A DNA stretch of 15,493 bases, taken from RGIG8748 sp045539515 (GTDB lineage Bacteria > Bacillota > Clostridia > UMGS1810). Within the stretch, counting starts at the first letter, position 1. Every line of letters begins with the position of its first letter. Position numbers and translations under genes: made by a program. Under the pieces are notes generated by a model that searched no databases, was not told where the DNA came from, and was given only the letters and a program-made list of their open reading frames with translations. The stretch lies in NCBI GenBank assembly GCA_045539515.1, contig JAZQFN010000019.1, forward strand, positions 1 through 15,493, in the 5' to 3' direction. Shown here one piece after another: positions 1-6,468 of the stretch.

Positions 1-4
1 GTGT

Positions 5-140
5 AAAATAGCGGCTTTTGGCATTTATGACAAAAGCTACAGAAATGAAAAAAGCTCATTAGTAATGATGTAATATTTCTTACTAATGAGCATAATTTTT
101 TTATATTCACTTTGCGGTGCGTTCTTTTTCGACAGTCTGA
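5..140 (+). repeat. Interspersed ~135-bp element, copy A
   Basis: This stretch is nearly identical to the reverse complement of 15352-15485. I see only two single-base length differences, both in homopolymers: six versus five A near 48-53, and seven versus six T near 96-102. Similarity stops abruptly at both edges: the outer edge begins AAAATAGCGG and the inner edge ends CAGTCTGA. The edges are not terminal inverted repeats of each other and I see no target-site duplication. It contains two stem-loops: GCTTTTG/CAAAAGC at 14-20/31-37 and a perfect 12-bp stem at 54-65/80-91. No credible protein is encoded. It is probably a multicopy intergenic element; copy number elsewhere cannot be seen here. 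Confidence 0.85.
48..91 (-). terminator. Intrinsic terminator inside element copy A
   Basis: A perfect 12-bp stem (GCTCATTAGTAA at 54-65 with TTACTAATGAGC at 80-91, 14-base loop) is followed on the minus strand by a run of six U (A at 48-53). It is placed to end transcription coming from the XRE regulator. On the plus strand the same stem is followed by ATAA and then seven T, so it may act in both directions. Confidence 0.65.
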
Positions 141-167
141 CGGGACTGCATTATTTTGCAGTCCCGT
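140..167. other. Stem-loop next to inner edge of element copy A
   Basis: An 11-bp perfect stem (ACGGGACTGCA at 140-150, TGCAGTCCCGT at 157-167) closes a 6-base loop. It lies just past the 3' end of the XRE gene. Neither side has a good U-tract, so it is a weak terminator at best. It abuts the CAGTCTGA edge of the repeat, where copy B has a different hairpin. Confidence 0.6.
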
Positions 168-175
168 TACCTATA

Positions 176-415
176 TCATAAAAAAAGGTCATCTATGTTC
201 ACATTTAAAATTTTGGAAATACAATATAATTCTTTGTCTGTAGCAACTCTTATTTGCCCCTCAAGCTTTGAATAACTTGTGGGGTTTATGTCTAAACCCA
301 TTGTTTGTAACCTGGAAATAAAATCTTTTTGTTTTATATTCTTTGCTTTTCTCATTAATTCAATATTTTTTCCAACCATGTTCACAGTACCGTAATCTTT
401 TTTTCTGATTTTCAA
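176..415 (-). CDS. XRE-family helix-turn-helix transcriptional regulator
   Basis: This is a small DNA-binding protein of 79 residues, essentially one HTH_3/XRE domain. The core runs from VGKNIELMRKAKNIKQKDF (helices 1-2) through the recognition region around NPTSYSKLEGQ to a C-terminal ISKILNVNIDDLF helix, the usual end of this family. No sensor domain is present. I chose a TTG start at 413-415 because AGGCGG lies 7 bases upstream. A GTG at 422-424 has that same ribosome site touching it, and an ATG 13 codons into the chosen frame (MVGKN) lacks a clear site. The gene is divergent from the lipoprotein gene, whose promoter carries a perfect dyad, so it may repress that promoter and perhaps itself. 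The family assignment is secure; the target is inferred. Confidence 0.85.
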   Translation of the reverse strand: MKIRKKDYGTVNMVGKNIELMRKAKNIKQKDFISRLQTMGLDINPTSYSKLEGQIRVATDKELYCISKILNVNIDDLFL

Positions 416-468
416 TTTATTCACCGCCTGTTTAATATAACTTTAAATAATTATACTAAAAGAAAGTG

Positions 469-497
469 TTGACAAAATTCCGTAAAAGAATTATAAT
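469..497 (+). promoter_or_regulatory. Consensus sigma-A promoter for lipoprotein gene
   Basis: TTGACA at 469-474 and TATAAT at 492-497 are separated by exactly 17 bases, a perfect match to the housekeeping consensus. The predicted start site is near 504, inside the dyad at 501-523. A promoter this strong usually needs repression to be controlled. Confidence 0.8.
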
Positions 498-500
498 AAT

Positions 501-523
501 TATAATTCCAAATTGGAATTATA
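501..523. promoter_or_regulatory. Operator-like perfect dyad at transcription start
   Basis: Arms TATAATTCCA (501-510) and TGGAATTATA (514-523) are perfect inverted repeats with the 3-base spacer AAT. The dyad begins four bases after the -10 box and covers the predicted start site, the classic position for a repressor. The adjacent XRE protein is the obvious candidate ligand, but that is inference. The stem is AT-rich and lacks a U-tract, so it is not a terminator. Confidence 0.6.
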
Positions 524-573
524 TAGTCTGCATTAAGACTAATAAAACAAATTGATTTGAAGGAGTATGACAA

Positions 574-1311
574 ATGAAAAAGAATTTAAAAATTGCAGCA
601 TTAATTATGGTTTTAGCCCTTTGCTTTTCTTGTTTTACAGCTTGTAATGAAGAAAAAAGCAACAAATCCGTTGAAACGTCCGAAAGCAAAAATGATGAAA
701 CTGAAGATGTAAGGGAAGTTGCCGAAGCATACTTTGAGGCTAATCTCGAAGAAATTGATGAATTGGATGACTGTTGGGAAAATGTAGAAGAATTTGTTGC
801 GAAAGACAGCGAGGTATATAAAGATTATACAGACGACAGCGAAGAGCAAGATGAAATTATAGAGGGACTTGTAGAATCTTTCTATTGTAGCGATTCATTT
901 GCTGAAGAAGTTATGGTAGCTCAATACAATGAATTGTGTAAAGAAACCGAATACAAAATTGATAAAATAGAGATAGACAATAATAAGGCTACTGTAACAT
1001 ACACAGTTGAAACTCTTGATTTAGAAAATACCGATGAAGCCGATAATGATGTAAATTTGGAGTATATGAAAGCTTTAGAAAATTATGTGCTTGAATATTG
1101 GGAAGAAGGCACCTGGGAACTTGTACAAACGAATTCTGATGTAAGAGAACAAGTGCTTAGTGAGTACTGTGTTGACTGTCATGATGAGTTATTGGATTTG
1201 TTCTCGAGTTATTACTTAAAGAAATTAGAAACAATAAAAAGAGATGGTACTCTTACATTAGAGAAAAATGACAACAAGTGGCTTGTTACAGAAAATGAAC
1301 AAAATGAATAG
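574..1311 (+). CDS. Putative lipoprotein of unknown function
   Basis: The 245-residue protein starts with a lipoprotein signal peptide: MKKNLK, a hydrophobic stretch from about 7 to 20, then FTAC with the likely lipidated Cys24. The lipobox has Phe at -3 instead of the usual Leu. Next comes a polar Ser/Glu/Lys linker (about 25-45), then an acidic, mostly helical segment (about 46-120) and a region with beta character near KIEIDNNKATVTYTVETLDL. The C-terminus (LTLEKNDNKWLVTENEQNE) resembles the ends of lipoproteins in which a strand pair follows a helical body. AGGAG about 9 bases before the ATG gives a good start. It should sit on the outer face of the membrane. I do not recognise the family; the neighbouring XRE gene and the operator suggest controlled expression. 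Confidence 0.8.
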   Translation: MKKNLKIAALIMVLALCFSCFTACNEEKSNKSVETSESKNDETEDVREVAEAYFEANLEEIDELDDCWENVEEFVAKDSEVYKDYTDDSEEQDEIIEGLVESFYCSDSFAEEVMVAQYNELCKETEYKIDKIEIDNNKATVTYTVETLDLENTDEADNDVNLEYMKALENYVLEYWEEGTWELVQTNSDVREQVLSEYCVDCHDELLDLFSSYYLKKLETIKRDGTLTLEKNDNKWLVTENEQNE

Positions 1312-1335
1312 CCTCAATTTTTAAATTAACAATGC

Positions 1336-1375
1336 AAAATCCGGAAGTTTACATACAAACTTCCGGATTTTTTAT
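1336..1375 (+). terminator. Strong intrinsic terminator after lipoprotein gene
   Basis: A 15-bp perfect stem (AAAATCCGGAAGTTT at 1336-1350 with AAACTTCCGGATTTT at 1357-1371, 6-base loop) runs into a T-tract. The A-rich 5' side also gives U residues on the minus strand, so it may stop transcription from dnaJ too. Between it and dnaJ (1376-1493) I see no other gene or strong hairpin. Confidence 0.85.
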
Positions 1376-1493
1376 GAAGTAAATAATTGTACACTTACAT
1401 CACAAAGAACAAAGGCAGTATCTTATTCCTTTCTTATTGAAATACACTTTACAAAAAATGTTAAAATAACTTTCTGACTTCTTTTACAACCTC

Positions 1494-2669
1494 TTAGTCA
1501 CTAAGCCAATCCTTCATTTTTTCAAAAAAGCTTTTTTGTTGCTTATAGTTATTCTGATTGGAAACCTTGGCAAAGTTTTCAAGAGCTTCTTTTTGCTCTC
1601 TGTTAAGGTTCTTAGGAACTTCAACATTTGCCGTAAGTATCATATCACCACGTTTGCCGCTTCTTACGTGAGGTATGCCCTTGCCCTTAATGCGGAATTC
1701 CGTTCCGGGCTGTGTGCCCTCCGGTATGGAGTATGACATTTTGCCCAGAGTATACTTCTTATCCTCGTCCAGAATGGGAATAACAACATCTGCGCCGAGT
1801 GTTGCCTGAACAAATGTAACAGGGACATTAAGGTACACGTCATTGCCTCTGCGGGTAAATAATTCGTGACGTTTAATACGCACGGTAACAAGCAAATCAC
1901 CGGTAGGACCGCCGTTTTTACCGGCACTTCCCAGTCCGCGGTAGCGTACTGTTTCGCCGTTATCTATACCTGCAGGAATATCTACATCCACATTGCGTGC
2001 ACGGCGCACCATACCTTTACCCTTACATATATCGCAGGGATTATTGATGATTTTACCCACACCGCGGCAGTGATTACAGGTGGTAACGTTAACCATCTGT
2101 CCGAATATGGAATTAGTAACATTTTTAATTTCGCCGGTACCCTTACAGGTAGGACAGGTTGTTTTGTCGGAGGGATTTTTACATCCTGCGCCGCCGCACT
2201 CATCACAGGACTCAACCTTATAAACCTTGACCGTCTTCTTAACGCCAAAGGCAGCTTCTTCAAAGCTTAAAAGGATAGTTTCCTCAACGTCGGCACCCTT
2301 TTGAGGAGCATTTTGTCTGCGTCTTTGACCGCCGCCAAAACCACCGCCAAAGAATGAACCGAAAATATCTCCCAGGTCGGAAAAATCTCCAAAGCCGCCA
2401 AAGCCTCCAAATCCCCCACCGCCGCCGGCACCGAAGTTGGGGTCTACACCGGCATGACCAAACTGGTCATAACGCTGTTTCTTTTCGGGATTGGAAAGCA
2501 CCTCATAGGCTTCGCCCGCTTCCTTGAATTTTGCCTCGGCTTCTTTGTCGCCGGGATGAAGGTCTGGGTGATACTGCTTGGCGACCTTACGGTATGCTTT
2601 TTTTATTTCATCATCACTTGCGCCTTTTGCGACACCAAGGACTTCGTAGTAATCTCTTTTATCTGCCAT
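1494..2669 (-). CDS. dnaJ: Chaperone protein DnaJ
   Basis: This is the Hsp40 co-chaperone that delivers unfolded substrates to DnaK and stimulates its ATPase, acting in the cytoplasm. At 391 residues it is a full-length type I DnaJ. The J-domain is at the N-terminus, with the HPD triad at 34-36. A Gly/Phe-rich stretch covers about 79-114. The zinc-binding domain has all four CxxCxGxG repeats, with Cys at 155/158, 172/175, 198/201 and 212/215. A C-terminal substrate-binding domain follows. The start has AGGCGG 6 bases upstream. It is the last gene of the hrcA-grpE-dnaK-dnaJ cluster. It is separated from dnaK by 176 bases carrying a GC-rich stem-loop and a palindromic repeat, so its expression may be lower than or uncoupled from that of dnaK. 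I see no promoter in that gap. Confidence 0.98.
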   Translation of the reverse strand: MADKRDYYEVLGVAKGASDDEIKKAYRKVAKQYHPDLHPGDKEAEAKFKEAGEAYEVLSNPEKKQRYDQFGHAGVDPNFGAGGGGGFGGFGGFGDFSDLGDIFGSFFGGGFGGGQRRRQNAPQKGADVEETILLSFEEAAFGVKKTVKVYKVESCDECGGAGCKNPSDKTTCPTCKGTGEIKNVTNSIFGQMVNVTTCNHCRGVGKIINNPCDICKGKGMVRRARNVDVDIPAGIDNGETVRYRGLGSAGKNGGPTGDLLVTVRIKRHELFTRRGNDVYLNVPVTFVQATLGADVVIPILDEDKKYTLGKMSYSIPEGTQPGTEFRIKGKGIPHVRSGKRGDMILTANVEVPKNLNREQKEALENFAKVSNQNNYKQQKSFFEKMKDWLSD

Positions 2670-2692
2670 ATTACACCGCCTAAATTACGCAA

Positions 2693-2733
2693 AACTGCTT
2701 GCGGCGAAAGGATTTCGTTCACCGCAAGCTGTT
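2693..2733 (-). terminator. GC-rich stem-loop before dnaJ, possible attenuator
   Basis: GCTTGCGG (2697-2704) pairs with CCGCAAGC (2722-2729). An inner CGAAA/TTTCG stem (2705-2709/2713-2717) and a 4-base bulge lie inside, and AAC/GTT pairs extend the base. On the minus strand it is followed by only four U and then by the dnaJ ribosome site (AGGCGG), so it is likely a partial terminator, mRNA 3'-end protector or processing site rather than a full stop. Confidence 0.6.
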
Positions 2734-2756
2734 GTTTTTAGTAAACAATGTTAGTT

Positions 2757-2811
2757 GTAAGGGAAATTCTTCTACTCCGCCTCCGGCTTTGCTCAGAATG
2801 ACATCCCTTAC
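2757..2811 (-). repeat. 55-bp palindromic REP-like repeat between dnaK and dnaJ
   Basis: The ends GTAAGGGA (2757-2764) and TCCCTTAC (2804-2811) are perfect inverted repeats. Inside, ATTCT (2766-2770) pairs with AGAAT (2795-2799), and the apex is GC-rich, unlike its surroundings. Outside, TAAACAAT (2742-2749) and ATTGTTTA (2822-2829) can extend the stem to nearly 90 bases. On the minus strand the core includes GTCATTCTGAGC. As I recall it, this resembles a common interspersed intergenic repeat of many bacteria; I cannot check that here. In the dnaK-dnaJ transcript it would form one large hairpin. Confidence 0.6.
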
Positions 2812-2845
2812 CGATAGTTATATTGTTTAATGTAAAAGTATGTTT

Positions 2846-4693
2846 TTATTTTTTGTCGTCGTCAACTACTGTGTAGTCACCGTCATATGTGCCGCCCTGG
2901 TCGTTTGCACCCATATTGGGGTCACCCTGGAAACCGCCCATATTGGGGTCGCCCTGAGGATTTGCAGCCTGATACATCTTTGTGGATACATCGTAGAACT
3001 TCTGCTGAAGTGCTTCGGAAGCTGCTTTAATAGCTTCGGAATCTGTGCCTTCAAGGGCCTTTTTGGTATCTGCTATCTTAGCTTCAATTTCGCTCTTATC
3101 TGCAGCGTCTAACTTATCGCCAAGGTCTGTAAGAGCCTTTTCGCACTGATATACAAGAGAATCAGCATTGTTTCTTATTTCGATTTCTTCTTTACGCTTC
3201 TTATCTTCTTCTGCAAATTTTTCTGCTTCCTTAACAGCTCTGTCGATATCTTCTTCGGAAAGATTGGAGCTTGCTGTAATGGTAATATCCTGAGCGTTGC
3301 CTGTAGCCATATCTTTTGCAGATACGTGAACAATACCATTGGCATCTATATCGAAGCTTACTTCAATCTGGGGAACACCACGGGGAGCAGGAGCAATTCC
3401 TGTAAGGGAGAACTTACCAAGGCTCTTGTTGTATGCAGCCATTTCTCTTTCACCCTGAAGAACATTAATTTCAACACTTGTCTGATTATCTGCAGCTGTA
3501 GAGAATATCTGGCTCTTCTTTGTGGGGATGGTAGTATTTCTTTCAATAAGCTTTGTGCAAACACCGCCCATGGTTTCAATACCAAGGGAGAGAGGAGTTA
3601 CATCAAGAAGGAGAAGATCCTTAACATCACCTGCAAGTACACCGCCCTGAATAGCTGCACCCATAGCAACACATTCGTCGGGGTTGATGCCCTTGTGGGG
3701 TTCGGAACCGATAAGCTTCTTAACTGCTTCCTGTACAGCGGGGATTCTTGTGGAACCGCCAACGAGGAGTACCTTGTGTATATCGGAAGGTGTAAGACCT
3801 GCATCGGAAAGAGCATTTCTTACAGGTGTCATTGTAGCTTCTACAAGGTCTGCAGTAAGTTCATCAAACTTACTTCTGGAGAGTGTTACATCAAGATGTT
3901 TGGGGCCTGTAGCATCGGCTGTGATAAAGGGAAGATTGATGTTGGATGTGGGAACACCGGAGAGCTCAATCTTTGCCTTTTCTGCGGCTTCCTTAAGACG
4001 CTGCATAGCCATTTTGTCACCGCTTAAATCTATACCGCTTTCCTTTTTGAATTCTTCAACTAAGAACTTAATGATTCTGTCATCAAAGTCATCACCGCCA
4101 AGACGGTTGTTACCGCTTGTAGCAAGAACTTCAAATACGCCGTCACCGATTTCAAGGATGGATACGTCGAAGGTACCGCCGCCTAAGTCGTATACCATAA
4201 TCTTCTGTTCGTTGTCCTTATCCATACCGTACGCAAGAGCAGCAGCTGTAGGCTCGTTGATGATTCTTAATACTTCAAGACCTGCAACCTTACCTGCATC
4301 CTTTGTAGCCTGACGCTGAGAATCGCTGAAGTATGCGGGAACTGTAATAACCGCCTGTGTTACTGTTTCGCCAAGGTAGCTTTCAGCATCAGCTTTGAGC
4401 TTCTGAAGAATCATAGCGGATATCTCCTGAGGAGTATACTGCTTACCGTCAATGGTAACCTTCTTGTCGGAGCCCATATCTCTCTTAATGGAGCTTACTG
4501 TGCCGTCGGGGTTTGTGATTGCCTGTCTTTTTGCAACCTGACCTACGAGTCTTTCGCCGGTCTTTGTAAATGCAACAACGGAAGGAGTGGTTCTTGCACC
4601 TTCAGCATTTGCTATAACAACAGGCTCGCCGCCTTCCATAACTGCTACACATGAGTTTGTAGTACCTAAGTCAATACCTATAATCTTTGCCAT
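2846..4693 (-). CDS. dnaK: Chaperone protein DnaK (Hsp70)
   Basis: This ATP-driven Hsp70 chaperone folds and refolds proteins with DnaJ and GrpE. At 615 residues it is full length. The nucleotide-binding domain opens with IGIDLGTTNSCVAVMEGG (phosphate 1), continues with VYDLGGGTFDVSIL (phosphate 2), and has VLLVGGSTRIPAVQ (adenosine region). The hydrophobic linker DLLLLDVTPLSLGIET leads into the substrate-binding domain and helical lid. The C-terminus carries two tandem QGDPNMG-type repeats before the conserved acidic tail (VVDDDKK), where co-chaperones contact Hsp70s. GGAGGT lies 8 bases before the ATG. It follows grpE by 42 bases in the same transcript, so it should be controlled by HrcA and CIRCE. 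Confidence 0.99.
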   Translation of the reverse strand: MAKIIGIDLGTTNSCVAVMEGGEPVVIANAEGARTTPSVVAFTKTGERLVGQVAKRQAITNPDGTVSSIKRDMGSDKKVTIDGKQYTPQEISAMILQKLKADAESYLGETVTQAVITVPAYFSDSQRQATKDAGKVAGLEVLRIINEPTAAALAYGMDKDNEQKIMVYDLGGGTFDVSILEIGDGVFEVLATSGNNRLGGDDFDDRIIKFLVEEFKKESGIDLSGDKMAMQRLKEAAEKAKIELSGVPTSNINLPFITADATGPKHLDVTLSRSKFDELTADLVEATMTPVRNALSDAGLTPSDIHKVLLVGGSTRIPAVQEAVKKLIGSEPHKGINPDECVAMGAAIQGGVLAGDVKDLLLLDVTPLSLGIETMGGVCTKLIERNTTIPTKKSQIFSTAADNQTSVEINVLQGEREMAAYNKSLGKFSLTGIAPAPRGVPQIEVSFDIDANGIVHVSAKDMATGNAQDITITASSNLSEEDIDRAVKEAEKFAEEDKKRKEEIEIRNNADSLVYQCEKALTDLGDKLDAADKSEIEAKIADTKKALEGTDSEAIKAASEALQQKFYDVSTKMYQAANPQGDPNMGGFQGDPNMGANDQGGTYDGDYTVVDDDKK

Positions 4694-4735
4694 AATAATT
4701 TACCTCCATATATTTTAAGTAATTTTTAAACTGTT

Positions 4736-5293
4736 TTAGTTGGCAACCTTTACCATTGAGTAACGAATTACCTTATCTTTGTAGATATATCCTTTCTGGA
4801 ATTCCTCTACTATGGTATTTTCCGTAACGGTGTCGTCCTCCACATGCATAACCGCGTTGTGAAGCTCGGGATTAAATTCCTCACCCACCGCCTTAATTTC
4901 GGAAACACCAATTTTTGTAAAAATGTCCTCGGTCTGCTTTAAGACCATTGCCACACCCTTACACTCGCTGCTTTCCTTATCTTCAAAGGCATCTATAGCC
5001 CTTAAAAGGTTGTCTATTACAGGAAGGAGCTCGGAAACCGTGTCCTTAACACTGTCAACGTAAATTGCTTCCTTTTCCTTCTGGGTGCGCTTTTTGAAGT
5101 TATCGTACTCAGCCATAAGCCTCTGATATCTGTCTGTGACATCTGTAAGCTTATCGTCTTTTTCTTTAAGAAGTTTTTCGTATTCTGCAGCGGAAAGTGT
5201 GCTTTCCTCTTCAGGTGCGGTTGTTTCTGTGCCCTGTTCTGCAGTTTCTTCAAATACTTCATTAGCGGTTTCGTTTTTCTTTTTCTTAGCCAT
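4736..5293 (-). CDS. grpE: Nucleotide exchange factor GrpE
   Basis: GrpE is the dimeric exchange factor that releases ADP from DnaK and resets the chaperone cycle. The 185-residue protein has a charged, Glu/Thr-rich, probably disordered N-terminus (about 1-40). A long coiled-coil helix follows, including the family signature AEYDNFKKRTQKEKE. Next is LLPVIDNLLRAI in the four-helix bundle, then the C-terminal beta-wing with GEEFNPELHNAVMHVED and EEFQKGYIYKDKVIRYSMVKV. AAGGAG is 8 bases before the ATG, and the gap after hrcA is only 14 bases, so the two are co-transcribed. Confidence 0.98.
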   Translation of the reverse strand: MAKKKKNETANEVFEETAEQGTETTAPEEESTLSAAEYEKLLKEKDDKLTDVTDRYQRLMAEYDNFKKRTQKEKEAIYVDSVKDTVSELLPVIDNLLRAIDAFEDKESSECKGVAMVLKQTEDIFTKIGVSEIKAVGEEFNPELHNAVMHVEDDTVTENTIVEEFQKGYIYKDKVIRYSMVKVAN

Positions 5294-5307
5294 ATATTGT
5301 CATCTCC

Positions 5308-6357
5308 TTACTTGTCGCCATTTTCATCGGGATTTGCCAGACCTTTTAAATATCCGGACATATAATTTAATGTGGATATAACCTTAGCATAGTCCATTCT
5401 TGTAGGTCCTATTATCGCCATTTTACCTTTATAATCACTTCCCAAGGAATAATCGGACACTACCATACTTAAGCCGTGTTCCTTGAGATATGGGCTTTCA
5501 TCGCCTATAATAACCGATACTTCCTTTTCATCATTGGCTTTGGAAAGTATCTCTTTAATTTCCTTACCCTTGCCTGAACGTACAAAGTTTAAGAAATCCT
5601 TTGTCTTGCCAACATCGTTGAACTCCGGATGGTTGAAAATATTGGTTTCTCCGGAGAACACCACATCGCAGTCCTCAAGCTCTTTAACAAGCTCGGAAAT
5701 AAAATTAAATATCGAATCAAGAATTGCGCTTTCCACAGGCACAAGATTCTTTTCTTCTTCCAGTATATCGTCACTTAAGGCTACCAGATTGATGCCGGCA
5801 AACTTGGTGTTAAGATAATTGGAGAGCTTGTCAAGTACTTCGGGTTCGTATGCTTTTTTAAGTCTTATGGTGCGGTTTTTAACAACGCCTTCATTAAGCA
5901 CAACTATCATTACAAAGCTCTTTTCATCTATGGGGATGAGTTTAATCTGATATATATTGTACTTAGATGCCGTGGGAGTGGTGAAAACTGCCGTGTAATT
6001 GGTAAGGAAGCTCATCATCTCCGAAACGCTGGAAAGAACCTTGTCAAACTCAACATACTGCTTGGTAAGCGCGGTTTTAATCTGCTTGATTTCATTAAGT
6101 GTAAGGCTGTATTCCTTCATAAGTCCGTTAACATAGGTTCTGTAACCGAGAACTGACGGTACTCTGCCCGAAGAAGTGTGTGTTTTTTCAAGATAGCCTG
6201 CTTCTTCAAGAGCTGCCATTTCGTTGCGGACTGTGGCAGAACTTACGGCAAGGTCGTGGCTCTCCAATATATGGGAAGAACCAACCGGCTCTGCTGTGGT
6301 AATGTAGTCATCAACTATGGCACGAAGGATTTTTTCTTTTCTTTCGCTTAATTCCAT
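5308..6357 (-). CDS. hrcA: Heat-inducible transcription repressor HrcA
   Basis: HrcA represses class I heat-shock genes by binding CIRCE; its activity depends on GroEL in characterised Firmicutes. The 349-residue protein has an N-terminal winged helix (LSERKEKILRAIVDDYITT, EPVGSSHI, SSATVRNEMAALEEAGYLEK, SSGRVPSVLGYRTYV), followed by the GAF-like and dimerisation regions. The C-terminus has IGPTRMDYAKVISTLNYM, typical of the family. I chose the second Met (MELSERK) because AAGGA lies 7 bases upstream of it. The Met three codons earlier (6364-6366) has that sequence touching it. It is the first gene of its operon, and CIRCE lies just upstream, so it represses itself. Confidence 0.97.
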   Translation of the reverse strand: MELSERKEKILRAIVDDYITTAEPVGSSHILESHDLAVSSATVRNEMAALEEAGYLEKTHTSSGRVPSVLGYRTYVNGLMKEYSLTLNEIKQIKTALTKQYVEFDKVLSSVSEMMSFLTNYTAVFTTPTASKYNIYQIKLIPIDEKSFVMIVVLNEGVVKNRTIRLKKAYEPEVLDKLSNYLNTKFAGINLVALSDDILEEEKNLVPVESAILDSIFNFISELVKELEDCDVVFSGETNIFNHPEFNDVGKTKDFLNFVRSGKGKEIKEILSKANDEKEVSVIIGDESPYLKEHGLSMVVSDYSLGSDYKGKMAIIGPTRMDYAKVISTLNYMSGYLKGLANPDENGDK

Positions 6358-6372
6358 TTTTATCATCCTTTT

Positions 6373-6399
6373 TTAGCACTCTTAACTTTCGAGTGCTAA
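6373..6399 (-). promoter_or_regulatory. CIRCE operator (HrcA binding site)
   Basis: TTAGCACTC (6373-6381) and GAGTGCTAA (6391-6399) are separated by 9 bases (6382-6390). This is an exact match to the CIRCE consensus TTAGCACTC-N9-GAGTGCTAA. It lies between the promoter and hrcA, overlapping the start-site region, and will form a stem at the 5' end of the heat-shock mRNA. Confidence 0.98.
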
Positions 6400-6407
6400 C
6401 ACTGTGT

Positions 6408-6436
6408 ATGATAACACCATATTTACACTTTGTCAA
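6408..6436 (-). promoter_or_regulatory. Sigma-A promoter of hrcA-grpE-dnaK-dnaJ
   Basis: Read on the minus strand, TTGACA (6431-6436) and TATCAT (6408-6413) are 17 bases apart. The predicted start lies next to CIRCE, so HrcA binding would block initiation. No terminator separates hemW from this promoter, so readthrough from upstream is also possible. Confidence 0.8.
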
Positions 6437-6468
6437 TAGTTTTTTTAAAAGTTACATTTTATTCATAA

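Noticed and set aside
425..480. A promoter for the XRE gene on the minus strand
   Set aside because: A TATAAT lies at 450-455, but the nearest -35-like TTGTCA gives a 14-base spacer, too short to report with confidence.
613..849. 78-codon hydrophobic frame antisense to the lipoprotein gene
   Set aside because: The Phe/Ile-rich sequence is the expected antisense image of the Glu/Lys-rich lipoprotein.
1866..2270. 134-codon open frame antisense to dnaJ
   Set aside because: It mirrors the zinc-finger region of dnaJ and has no ribosome site or family features.
2670..2845. A separate promoter for dnaJ
   Set aside because: I found no convincing -35/-10 pair on the minus strand in this gap; its content is explained by hairpins.
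3326..4313. Long open frames (over 200 codons) on the plus strand inside dnaK
   Set aside because: They are antisense to a fully conserved gene, have Cys/Ser-rich composition typical of antisense frames, and lack ribosome sites.
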